Shown here: in pieces, positions 9,864 to 17,872 of the stretch
Layout of the letters: every line of letters begins with the position of its first letter
How positions within the stretch are numbered: the first letter of the stretch is position 1
Assembly: GCA_023450085.1 (NCBI GenBank)
Contig: JAEXHI010000020.1
Coordinates: 124,001 to 188,000, forward strand
Direction: 5' to 3'
DNA: 64,000 nt
Source of the DNA: Bacteroidota bacterium
Lineage (GTDB): Bacteria; Bacteroidota; Bacteroidia; Sphingobacteriales; Sphingobacteriaceae
Position numbers and translations under genes: made by a program
Notes under the pieces: generated by a model
Told to the model about the DNA's origin: nothing
Database searches by the model: none
What the model saw: only the letters and a program-made list of their open reading frames with translations

Positions 9864-10460
9864 TTACATCCTATCCAAACGAAAGTATCCCAGATAGATC
9901 TCGTCCTCTTTGTCATCTACGGCAGGAATCAACCTGATGCCATATTGTTCCCTATCCTGTTGCTGCCAAATGTCCTCTATACGATGAACATCATCCACGT
10001 CGATGCCATATTTCTCATCGATGTGTGCATTGGCCCCCTTCACGCCAGCAATGGTAGCCGACCTAAAAAAAGCAGCTTTCTTAGCCAATTGCGTTGCTTC
10101 CGCTTTATCGCGACAGACAGCTAAGAGCGTGTAATGCCGTTCCTCCAAGGTGCCTGCCGTGTAGCCACCCAGATTGATAAAGAAAAGCCTATGCTCAGGC
10201 AATTCATCTTTTTCAGCCTTCCGATACACTTGCACCTTGAAGCCATCTACAGTGGTCACTTCCCGCCACCCATCAATATGCAGGCTTTTTCCCGCTTCGG
10301 GCCAAAATGCTCTTAGGGCGGGAACCAGTTCGGCGAGTGAATGGGCCACGCCGAAAAAAAAATCATGTTGTTCCACATTCCTAGCTTCAGCTTTGGAGCC
10401 CAAGAGCACCATATAAAGTTTTAATTCTGCCGTATGGCGAGTAGTTTCCGTTATTTCCAT
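9864..10460 (-). CDS. DUF1543 domain-containing protein
   Basis: 198 residues. The segment KLYMVLLGSKAEARNVEQHD, followed by FFFGVAHSLAELVPALRAFWP and WREVTTVDGFKVQV, matches the DUF1543 pattern. A second related half follows (LFFINLGGYTAGTLEERHY, then AHIDEKYGIDVDDVHRI). It is cytosolic, with no signal peptide or membrane span; biochemical function is unknown. It lies only 11 bases downstream of the FAD/NAD(P)-binding protein gene, so the two are probably co-transcribed. Confidence 0.8.
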   Translation of the reverse strand: MEITETTRHTAELKLYMVLLGSKAEARNVEQHDFFFGVAHSLAELVPALRAFWPEAGKSLHIDGWREVTTVDGFKVQVYRKAEKDELPEHRLFFINLGGYTAGTLEERHYTLLAVCRDKAEATQLAKKAAFFRSATIAGVKGANAHIDEKYGIDVDDVHRIEDIWQQQDREQYGIRLIPAVDDKEDEIYLGYFRLDRM

Positions 10461-10471
10461 AGCCAGTTTTG

Positions 10472-12202
10472 TTATTTCGTGATGATTTGGTTGTCAATTG
10501 CCCCTGCAATTCTAGTAGCCGCAGTTTCACAGAAGTCAAGGCCGGAATAATCAGGATTATAGCCTCCGATAAAAGGCACAGCCATAACGTACAACCTTGG
10601 ATTAAGCGCAAGGTAGGCATCCACCACCTGAAAATAATCGTTGATGGCCAGTCCAGGCACTTTTAGATAAAAATTTCCGTTGGCGTCCAGCTCAATGTCC
10701 GTATTTTCATCGACCATCTTTCTAGCGATTTCCTGTTTTCGAAAGGAAACTCTCGCCGGAGCGATAGTACCATTCTCCCTCAAACCTGGATAAGGTATTT
10801 GCTCGAATGAAAGGTGCGGTTGTCCGATGCAATCGATAAACGTTCGATAATGGTTGCTTTGGGCAGTTCCATTCTCATCTTCGATGTCATAGTCGACGCC
10901 ACCATTTTCCAAGGGCTTCACCTCGCTCGAATTCCCAACAGCTACCAATCGGAGAATGTCCGCATCGTAAAGCGCCAGTAGTTCTTCGGCCGAACTCTGT
11001 GGCACGAAGGCAATGATCAGTGAAATGAGCGGCATAAGCGTCTGTTTCAGACGTAGCATATCCTCAGCAGAGAAATACTTAGCCGGATAGTTCAAGGTAT
11101 AACTCAGGCCGCAGAGCATCTCCTTCCAATGAACAGAGCGATGTTGCTTGATGGATCTGGCGGCTTCCCTGTATTCAGACCTAAATAATAGGAATGGGTC
11201 TATACCCTCCCTGAGCGACATCATCTTAGCAATGAATTCTTCCACGCCCATTGTTGCAACTTCTTGATAGAAATCAGGATCTGTCTCCGACAACGGTCGC
11301 TTGAACTTTTCCTCAAAAATCAAGTCTAAGGGCACGAAACCATCATTTTCGCCCCTGATTTTCTGTAACTCTTCCCGGTCGAAAAGGCTGTCCTTTCCCA
11401 AGATCGGTTCTTCCAAGTGGAAACGTATCCCGGGAAGCAAGCCTTCACGGGAGTGCATCACTATACGGAAATCCCTATTCCCTTTGTTCAATACATAGGT
11501 GAGTGTCCCATCGGCAGCACGTTGGTAATGGCCATGCTGTCTGGCCAAGGTCCTCAAAGCATCAATAGCCGTCAGCGATGCCCCACGAATGGCTACCGGA
11601 TGGTTAAAAGTCTGCCGGAGTTTGACAGGCGGATAGGGCGAATCGAAATAGCCATCAATTTTTCCTTCGTGAAGCTTTGGCCAAAGGTGTCCCGTGCAGA
11701 TGACTACGCTTTCAAACCTGAATTTTGTTCCATCGGCAAGTTCGAGCTCCACCTGCTCAACTTCGCTCCAATCCAGAATATCCACCACTTCAGCATTATA
11801 ACTTACCTCCAATGCAATTCCAACCTCTATTGCCCTTTTTTGTAACAAGTGAAACTGATCGGAAAGATACTGTCCAAAGAGCAACCTCGGCAAGACCTTA
11901 TATTCATGGAAGTATTCCAGATCGATCCCAAAACGGGCTATCGTATCTGGGTGCACTTTGGAAATCCATTCAGTGATAGACTGCTGAAGTTTTGGAATCT
12001 CATTTCCCGATACGTTGGTGACATGCTCTTCATTAGCCCCCTGTGGACTATAAGGCATTCCCGCCCCCAATTGTTTGCCCTTTTCAAAAATATGCACAGA
12101 GAATTGCTTACCCCTATCGATCAGTTTCTTCAACATAAAAAGTCCACTTGGGCCTCCGCCAATAATGGCCACTTGATGTACCGCTGAGCCTTTACCCTTC
12201 AT
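10472..12202 (-). CDS. FAD/NAD(P)-binding protein (NAD_binding_9 type oxidoreductase)
   Basis: 576 residues. A Rossmann dinucleotide motif near the N-terminus (VAIIGGGPSGLFMLKKL) is followed by EKGKQLGAGMPYSP and NVSGNEIPKL, the pattern of the FAD-NAD(P)-binding family (PF13454). Further dinucleotide-site features are VVICTGHLWP near 170 and FIDCIGQP near 465. It is a soluble flavoprotein of unknown substrate. The DUF1543 gene follows after 11 bases, implying an operon. Confidence 0.82.
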   Translation of the reverse strand: MKGKGSAVHQVAIIGGGPSGLFMLKKLIDRGKQFSVHIFEKGKQLGAGMPYSPQGANEEHVTNVSGNEIPKLQQSITEWISKVHPDTIARFGIDLEYFHEYKVLPRLLFGQYLSDQFHLLQKRAIEVGIALEVSYNAEVVDILDWSEVEQVELELADGTKFRFESVVICTGHLWPKLHEGKIDGYFDSPYPPVKLRQTFNHPVAIRGASLTAIDALRTLARQHGHYQRAADGTLTYVLNKGNRDFRIVMHSREGLLPGIRFHLEEPILGKDSLFDREELQKIRGENDGFVPLDLIFEEKFKRPLSETDPDFYQEVATMGVEEFIAKMMSLREGIDPFLLFRSEYREAARSIKQHRSVHWKEMLCGLSYTLNYPAKYFSAEDMLRLKQTLMPLISLIIAFVPQSSAEELLALYDADILRLVAVGNSSEVKPLENGGVDYDIEDENGTAQSNHYRTFIDCIGQPHLSFEQIPYPGLRENGTIAPARVSFRKQEIARKMVDENTDIELDANGNFYLKVPGLAINDYFQVVDAYLALNPRLYVMAVPFIGGYNPDYSGLDFCETAATRIAGAIDNQIITK

Positions 12203-12240
12203 TATCTTTTAATCAATTTGAAATAAAATGCCAAAAAGAA

Positions 12241-12260
12241 ACCACCTCGAAAGAGGTGGT
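12241..12260 (-). terminator. Rho-independent terminator of the PA2169-type gene
   Basis: Perfect 8-bp stem ACCACCTC/GAGGTGGT with a GAAA tetraloop. On the minus strand it is followed by a T-rich run (TTCTTTTT). It lies 28 bases past the stop of the gene at 12288-12737 and separates that gene from the FAD protein operon. Confidence 0.75.
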
Positions 12261-12287
12261 CTAAATTAATTTTTCAGTGGAAGAGAA

Positions 12288-12737
12288 TTACAGCTTCGCT
12301 GCGTCTCTTAATGCCTTGATACTATCATGGGCTGCCAAGATATCCTGCGATTGCTGGGAAACTTTCTCCAATGCCTCACCCTGCAAACCGCCATCGGTCA
12401 GTGCCGTCTTGTAAGCTTTTTTAATGGCATCTTCCCCTCTTTCTGCCTCAGAAAGGATGCTTTCCCTATCAGATCCGCCAAACAGGGATTTCACGTCAAT
12501 CCAAGCCCTGTGCAAAGTACCAGCTACGCTATTACCAGTTTCTGGCTCGCCAGCTCTTGCTGCTACCAGTGCGGTAAGCTCCTGACTAAATTTACGGCTC
12601 TGAGTGGCGTACTCTTGAAACAACCCTTTAAGATCGATGTTCTCGTCATTAATATCAGCAATTGCTTTTTCGAAGCCTGCGATCCTGTCGTTGTTGATTT
12701 CTATCAGCTCGTTGAGCACCGTGTTCGTTGTTGACAT
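12288..12737 (-). CDS. PA2169 family four-helix-bundle protein (DUF2383)
   Basis: 149 residues, almost wholly helical. NTVLNELIEINNDRIAGFEK and the later DVKSLFGGSDRESILSEAER match the PA2169/DUF2383 ferritin-like four-helix family. No signal peptide. Its role is unknown; such genes are often stress-associated in Bacteroidetes. It has its own terminator (12241-12260), so it is probably monocistronic. Confidence 0.82.
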   Translation of the reverse strand: MSTTNTVLNELIEINNDRIAGFEKAIADINDENIDLKGLFQEYATQSRKFSQELTALVAARAGEPETGNSVAGTLHRAWIDVKSLFGGSDRESILSEAERGEDAIKKAYKTALTDGGLQGEALEKVSQQSQDILAAHDSIKALRDAAKL

Positions 12738-13249
12738 ATTTCTATGGTTTTTTTAGTTAAAATAATCATCAATGGAAATCAGTTTCCCATTTTACTAAAT
12801 ACAACACGCTCCCAGCTCTTTTGTTTTAAAGATTCCTGCAAGATTTATACGCTTAATTCTGGAGCAGCAAGCATACATAAATGGCGAGATACCTGTTTAA
12901 CTAATCTGGAAAACATAACTAGATGAACATTGTTAAAGCCCAATATTAATGAATTAAGCCAGGGGTATAAAAGCCCGATAGAACGACCAAATGACCTACA
13001 CTGATTTTATAATGCTACTAAAAAAATATATGAACAGCAGATGTCCCTTTTAAAATCAGCCACGTTACTGTCATGCCTCCGCTGAAATCAGCTCGGATGA
13101 ACATCACATAAATATCAAATTCCATCAAGAGCCAAATATTTCCTCGGGAGCAGAAGTTATTCAGTTCCTGCTGAAACCTATTGGACTTGACCAGATCGAC
13201 TGCGAATATACACTTAGCGCCGTCACTCCCAGTATAATCTATTAGGCTA
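12738..13249. other. Intergenic or decayed DNA
   Basis: AT-rich spacer before the IS3 fragment. A minus-strand open stretch (13018-13284) runs from inside the IS3 fragment into unique DNA. Its last ~75 codons might be the tail of a gene cut by the insertion, but I do not recognise it. Confidence 0.3.
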
Positions 13250-13762
13250 GAAAAAGAGCATCGCCATTTATCCTTGTCCATCATTCAGGCCGGGGAATAC
13301 AATATTGTTCCCAGGATTATACCGCTATGCTGAACGAAGATAGGATTGCCATAAGCATGACCCAAACTGGAAGTCCATATGAAAATGCACTCACCGAGCG
13401 TATCAATGGATCATAAAGAACGAGTTCTATCCAAGGGGAATTTACCAGGACGATAGGGAGGCTAAGAAATGTATAGCTGCAATAGTCCGCAACTACAACG
13501 AAAAAAGGCCCCATTAGCGCCGTGGACTACTTCACGCCTAATCAGGCACATGGTATGTCGGGAGAGATCAGTAAGAGATGGAAACATTACCCATACAGGA
13601 AATCTTCAGCGAAGGAAGCCCATGTCTTGGAGTTCCCTAAAGTATTTGTGATAGGTCGGTATTGTAGCTATATGTGAAAGCGCCATCAGTTTTATCCTGC
13701 TGACCCTTACCAACTTTTCCTGTTTCTGCAAACAGGAAATATGCAGGATCGCACTCATTGTC
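13250..13762 (+). pseudogene. IS3-family transposase fragment (copy 1)
   Basis: About 510 bases nearly identical to 29406-29918, covering the 3' third of an IS3 OrfB gene. The visible DDE-region peptide reads HHSGRGIQYCSQDY, with Gly where the second catalytic Asp is expected, then PYENALTERINGS and a premature stop. Restoring one A after GGA (13410 region) gives the expected IKNEFYP. A further extra A lies in the poly-A near 13500-13507. The left junction is abrupt, so everything upstream in OrfA/OrfB is missing. The element is non-functional. Confidence 0.8.
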
Positions 13763-13914
13763 TCGTCCTAGAATTACTTGTCGTTTTTGAGTGTTAATAC
13801 TAGAATTAGTTTACATCATTTTTTTACTAATCCTGCTTTTACTTTACAAGTGTACAACTTGAGTTTCATGAACTAAAGAAGTTCCTGGTTTTTATTTCTT
13901 TGGTCAGGTAACCA

Positions 13915-14118
13915 TTAGCGGATCTTCCTTCACTTTCGATTTCTTGTGTGGATAACGTTTCCATCGCTTCAACGGATAAAGAAATAGAAGAATCTCTTTT
14001 TAAATTTTTAGGGTTAATGAAAAAAGGACCTGATTGGTGTAACGAAGTTGTAAATTTGGAATTAGAGTTTAATAAAAAAATGTTAGAAGTATTAAAGGAA
14101 ACAAATAAATTTTTATAG
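13915..14118 (+). pseudogene. Unrecognised gene tail
   Basis: Plus-strand reading frame ending at TAG 14118. Its last ~50 codons (ASTDKEIEESLFKFLGLM, then KKMLEVLKETNKFL) look like real coding sequence: charged, helical and AT-rich like the neighbouring genes. No start or family is recognisable, and a stop precedes the open part. Probably the 3' remnant of a gene lost when this patch was rearranged. Confidence 0.3.
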
Positions 14119-14240
14119 TAATAAAAACTGCCTATAAAACAGATTTGTGTCAGGAGGGCAGATGTGCAAACATAGAGCTTTGTGCTCCGAAGCCCGCCAG
14201 AACGCAAAGCCCTAAACCGTGATTTGTAAGTTCCGACATC

Positions 14241-14450
14241 TTGAATGATGTGAATGGAATTTCTAATAGAATGTTTAGCAAAGAATTAAAGGAACTCGAA
14301 ACGAATAAATTAATAAAACGAACCGTTTTAGATACACATCCAATAACTGTTAAATATCAACTTACGGAACACGGTCTAACATTAAGGACCATAATTAATA
14401 ATCTTACAACTTGGGGAATAGAACACCGCAAAAAAATTTTAGAAAAATAG
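14241..14450 (+). pseudogene. HxlR family regulator, 5'-truncated
   Basis: The 69 codons encode only the C-terminal two thirds of an HxlR winged helix: GISNRMFSKELKELETNKLI, the wing DTHPITVKYQLTEHG, then LTTWGIEHRKKIL. The usual N-terminal Cys segment and first helices are absent, and an in-frame stop lies just upstream near 14220. It may be translated from TTG 14241, but DNA binding by such a fragment is doubtful. The SDR gene follows, a common HxlR neighbour. Confidence 0.7.
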
Positions 14451-14596
14451 TCACATCAACTGAATCCTAATGCATTTTGCTTAACGAAGCGATGCATCGT
14501 AGTATTGAGCTGCACACAGGTTTAATGAAAAACCAACTATTTCATTTCAACTACAGAAATAGTCATTTTGGATACATCCGTTTTTTGACTGCGCGG

Positions 14597-14604
14597 TAAT
14601 TTTG
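14597..14604 (+). promoter_or_regulatory. Candidate -7 box for the SDR gene
   Basis: TAATTTTG fits the Bacteroidetes TAnnTTTG -7 element and lies 25 bases before the ATG at 14629. The T-rich -33 region is not at ideal spacing, so this is only a candidate. Confidence 0.35.
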
Positions 14605-14628
14605 TACTATAAGTAATTAAATAAAAAA

Positions 14629-15273
14629 ATGAATAAGAACATCGTCATCGTTGGAGCGGGCCCAAATTTAAGCCAAGCAATTGCCAAGAAGTTTGCAGAG
14701 AACAATTTTTCGATCGGACTTATTAGTAGAAATGAAGAAAAGTTAAAAGCACAGGTAGCCGATTTCAAGGCAAACGGTATTGAGGCTAAGTATGCTGTAG
14801 CTGATGCTTATAACACTTTGCAATTAGAAGATGCTGTGTTCAAATTGGCATCGGAAATTGGAACTGTCGACGTGCTGTTATATAATGCTGCTGCAATGAA
14901 GTTCAAAAACATCACTGACGAAAAGTCAGAAGATTTAACTGATGATTTCAGAATGTCAGTTGCTAACGCATTTCATTGCGTAAAAACTTTACATCAACAT
15001 CTCAAGGAAACAAATGGAGCGGTATTGTTTACTGGTGGTGGACTTGCACTTTCTCCAAATGTTCAAGTCGGTTCTTTATCAATTATGAAAGCTGCATTAA
15101 GAAATCTGGCGTTTCAATTGCACGAAGTTCTCAAAAGCGACAATATTTATGTGGGAACTTTAACGGTCAATAATTCCATCCAGCCGGATAGTGAAACACA
15201 TTCGCCAAAAATTTTGGCAGAAAAGTTTTGGGAAATGTATATGAACAGAGCAGAAGCCGAAATCCAGTATTAA
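14629..15273 (+). CDS. SDR family oxidoreductase (atypical active site)
   Basis: 214 residues with a Rossmann start (IVIVGAGPNLSQAIAKKFA) and the SDR NAA-type strand (DVLLYNAAAM). The position of the catalytic YxxxK reads LSIMK: Lys is present, but Tyr is replaced by Leu. The expected Ser region is FTGGGLALSP. The protein is therefore probably not a classical dehydrogenase; such degenerate SDRs can bind NAD(P)(H) as sensors or have shifted chemistry. It sits behind a truncated HxlR regulator. AT-rich like its neighbours to 16.7 kb. Confidence 0.78.
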   Translation: MNKNIVIVGAGPNLSQAIAKKFAENNFSIGLISRNEEKLKAQVADFKANGIEAKYAVADAYNTLQLEDAVFKLASEIGTVDVLLYNAAAMKFKNITDEKSEDLTDDFRMSVANAFHCVKTLHQHLKETNGAVLFTGGGLALSPNVQVGSLSIMKAALRNLAFQLHEVLKSDNIYVGTLTVNNSIQPDSETHSPKILAEKFWEMYMNRAEAEIQY

Positions 15274-15311
15274 CCGGAATGCTTTTTTGCCGAAAGAATA
15301 ACGCTAGCAAA

Positions 15312-15785
15312 ATGGCAAAATCAATTATCGTATTAGCCGTTTTAATAAGTATAATTTTATTATTTCTTCGCAACAAAATGGAAAAGTCGAAAGTTATAAC
15401 GGAGATAGAATGTGCCATTCTAAAATGGGACGAAACGAGTATCGGAGATGGTAATTTTGGAGCCATAACCTTTTTGCATAGGGGTAGAGAATTTGGTCAC
15501 ATACACAAGAATGGGGATCTGGACATCACGTTCGGCGAACAAATGACTGAAAAACTACTCAGCAAAGGCCTTGTAGAAAAACATCTTTATGTGCCCAAAA
15601 CAAATATCACTTACCCAGTAACAAACGATGAAAGTCTACCATTTGCCATTTCTTTATTGCGGATGTCCTATCTTATTCGTTTTATTGATATTAATAAGGG
15701 GAATACAATTTCGGAGGAAATCTTTAATAAGGAATCGGCTAAACTTCCACAAAGTTTATCATCAATATACATCAGACAAGAATGA
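15312..15785 (+). CDS. Luciferase-domain (DUF5519-like) membrane-anchored protein
   Basis: From ATG 15312 the protein starts MAKSIIVLAVLISIILLFL, a membrane anchor. An upstream in-frame start at 15228 would overlap the SDR gene by 46 bases and is less likely. The body (ECAILKWDETSIGDGNFGA, then EFGHIHKNGDLDITFGEQM) matches the luciferase-like DUF5519 family, which has no demonstrated luciferase activity. It overlaps the next AraC gene by 4 bases (ATGA), so the two are translationally coupled. Confidence 0.68.
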   Translation: MAKSIIVLAVLISIILLFLRNKMEKSKVITEIECAILKWDETSIGDGNFGAITFLHRGREFGHIHKNGDLDITFGEQMTEKLLSKGLVEKHLYVPKTNITYPVTNDESLPFAISLLRMSYLIRFIDINKGNTISEEIFNKESAKLPQSLSSIYIRQE

Positions 15786-16690
15786 AGCAAGGCAATAGAA
15801 TAAAGACCATAACAGAATACCATCGCTTACGGGGATTTGGACAACCATCACATCCTTTGATAAGCGTTGTCGATCTGGGAATAATAACGCCCGAACATCA
15901 TTTAACGGGTGTGATGGTAGATTTCTATTCGATTTGCATTAAACGAAGTTCACATATCACGCTTAGATATGGACAACAGGACTATGATTTCGATAGCGGT
16001 GTAATGTTTTTTATGGCTCCAAATCAGGTTTTTAATCTTATTTCCAGCACATCTGAAACACCCAAACAATCAGGTTGGTTATTATTAATTCATCCTGACT
16101 TCTTTTGGAATACATCACTTGCGAAGACTATTAAACTATACGATTTTTTTGACTATTCAGTTAATGAAGCACTATTTCTCTCCGAGAAAGAAGAAAAGAC
16201 AATTAACGGCATCATTGAAAATGTTCGGAAAGAGTATGATTCCAATATTGATACCTTTAGCAAACAGATTATCATTTCTCATATAGAAACGTTGCTAAGT
16301 TACTCCGAACGGTTTTATAACCGTCAGTTCATAACTAGGGAGAAAGCCAATCATCGAATTTTGGAACAGTTAGAGACTCTGCTGAATGATTATTTTAATA
16401 GTGATGATCTGGTTCTAAAAGGACTACCAACAGTTCATTATGTTGCAGAACAACTCCACGTTTCTTCAAGTTATTTAGGTAGCCTGCTTCGGACACTCAC
16501 TGGGCAAAATACCCAGCAACATATTCACGAGAAATTAATAGCCAAAGCAAAAGAAAAGCTTTCTACAACTGAATTATCTATCAGCGAGATTGCATTCGCA
16601 TTGGGGTTTGAGCATTCTCAATCATTTAGCAAGCTGTTTAAAAGCAAAACACATATTTCTCCTGTAGATTTTAGGCGATCCTTCAATTAA
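15782..16690 (+). CDS. AraC family transcriptional regulator
   Basis: 302 residues. An N-terminal AraC-binding-like region (about 20-150) is followed by the C-terminal HTH pair: LPTVHYVAEQLHVSSSYLGS and ISEIAFALGFEHSQSFSKLF. It starts inside the stop of the luciferase-domain gene (4-base overlap). The SDR, luciferase-domain and AraC genes form a compact AT-rich cassette that looks horizontally acquired. It probably regulates this cassette. Confidence 0.88.
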   Translation: MKQGNRIKTITEYHRLRGFGQPSHPLISVVDLGIITPEHHLTGVMVDFYSICIKRSSHITLRYGQQDYDFDSGVMFFMAPNQVFNLISSTSETPKQSGWLLLIHPDFFWNTSLAKTIKLYDFFDYSVNEALFLSEKEEKTINGIIENVRKEYDSNIDTFSKQIIISHIETLLSYSERFYNRQFITREKANHRILEQLETLLNDYFNSDDLVLKGLPTVHYVAEQLHVSSSYLGSLLRTLTGQNTQQHIHEKLIAKAKEKLSTTELSISEIAFALGFEHSQSFSKLFKSKTHISPVDFRRSFN

Positions 16691-17257
16691 CAGGTTTGAG
16701 TGCTTTTGGTGGAGGTTCCAGTACTAATATTATTGGTCAGGGCAGGTTATGGATGAAGAAGATATATTACTAAGGATAGAGCTAAAGTGCCGACATCTGA
16801 TTAAATCAACGCCCAAGCCCTTTACGCCTTTTTTGCTTGGACACTTCCTTTGGCCTATCTGTAACACTAACATTCTCTCTTATTGAACTTTGCTTCATAG
16901 AATTTTCATCACTATTTTTTAGCCGTTCAAGGAAAGATAAAAGGGATATAAGGGGTTCATCTGAGCTCCCAACCCTCAGGAAACCCAGGCCAAAGCCGAT
17001 GCCAAAAAAGCAGACTGGATACTTTGCTAATGTGAAAAATCGATTAAAATACTGTAAAAAACAACTTAAACAACAAGAAATTCAATAAATTACTCTACTT
17101 TTTATCTTTATCAGTTGTCCAAAAATATCCGATGCTACAACTATCTACAACTCCAATAGTGTGTTCAATTTCCTTTTAGTTACCATGGCCCTTCGATTTC
17201 TTACATTACCTTGCCAATAAATCCGCAAAAACAAAAGCCATTAATCGCTAAAACTGT
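16691..17257. other. Intergenic with a possible decayed minus-strand frame
   Basis: No supported gene. On the minus strand a frame ending at 16806 reads as plausible protein (a hydrophobic segment, then ISLLSFLERLKNS and a basic tail SKQKRRKGLGR), but it lacks any start codon and is closed upstream near 17086. It could be the tail of a lost gene. Confidence 0.3.
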
Positions 17258-17872
17258 TCATATCAAACCATTTTCTATAGCCATCTTTACCAATGAAGCA
17301 ACATTTTTGGCCTCAAATTTTTTCAGTAAACTTTTGCGATGAGTGTTTGCAGTGGGTAGGCTGATAAAAAGCTTTTCGGCAATCTCAGGGTTGGTAAGTC
17401 CGTTGCAAATTAAGTGTAGTATCTCTAGTTCGCGCTTGGTAATGATTGGCTTTTCCGTTCGTGGGTATCTTAATGATCCCGCAGCTTCCAAACAAAGGTA
17501 TTCGCCACCTGCAGTTACCGTATCGATAGCATCCAATAACTCCTCCTTAGAAGCATTCTTCAACAAATACCCAGATGCCCCATTGCTCAACATGTTGTTG
17601 ATTACAGATTGTTGGTCATAGGTACTCAATCCAAGCACCTTTATTTCGGGATATCTTTCCTTCACCAGTTTGCAAAGTACAGTGCCTTTTTGATCGGGCA
17701 GGTTAATGTCCATCAATAGTACCTCGGGTTGTTGGGTTTCCAAAAAAACTAAGCAATCTGCTGCCGTCATGGCATGTCCCATCCATTGCATATTTTCTTC
17801 ATTCTGCAACAGCGAGCGGATGCCTTCAATCACCATTAGATGATCATCAACAATAAAAACCTTCTTAGTCAT
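17258..17872 (-). CDS. NarL/FixJ family response regulator
   Basis: 204 residues. Receiver domain with acidic pair Asp9/Asp10, phospho-acceptor Asp55 (LLMDINLPD) and the conserved Lys in YLLKNAS. C-terminal LuxR-type HTH: ITKRELEILHLICNGLTNPE followed by IAEKLFISLPTANTHRKSL. It overlaps the sensor kinase gene upstream by 4 bases and is its cognate regulator. Candidate targets are the divergent secreted-protein genes from 20033, whose shared upstream region carries palindromes (19925-19980). Confidence 0.92.
   Translation of the reverse strand: MTKKVFIVDDHLMVIEGIRSLLQNEENMQWMGHAMTAADCLVFLETQQPEVLLMDINLPDQKGTVLCKLVKERYPEIKVLGLSTYDQQSVINNMLSNGASGYLLKNASKEELLDAIDTVTAGGEYLCLEAAGSLRYPRTEKPIITKRELEILHLICNGLTNPEIAEKLFISLPTANTHRKSLLKKFEAKNVASLVKMAIENGLI

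Noticed and set aside
13018..13284. Minus-strand 88-codon frame
   Set aside because: It starts inside the IS3 fragment on the antisense strand, and the unique part has no recognisable family. At best a truncated tail.
16806..17088. Open frames on both strands (83-codon plus frame; minus frame with hydrophobic and basic parts)
   Set aside because: They lie on the same DNA, so at most one is real. The minus frame is more protein-like but has no start codon; the plus frame has an improbable basic composition. Neither belongs to a recognised family.
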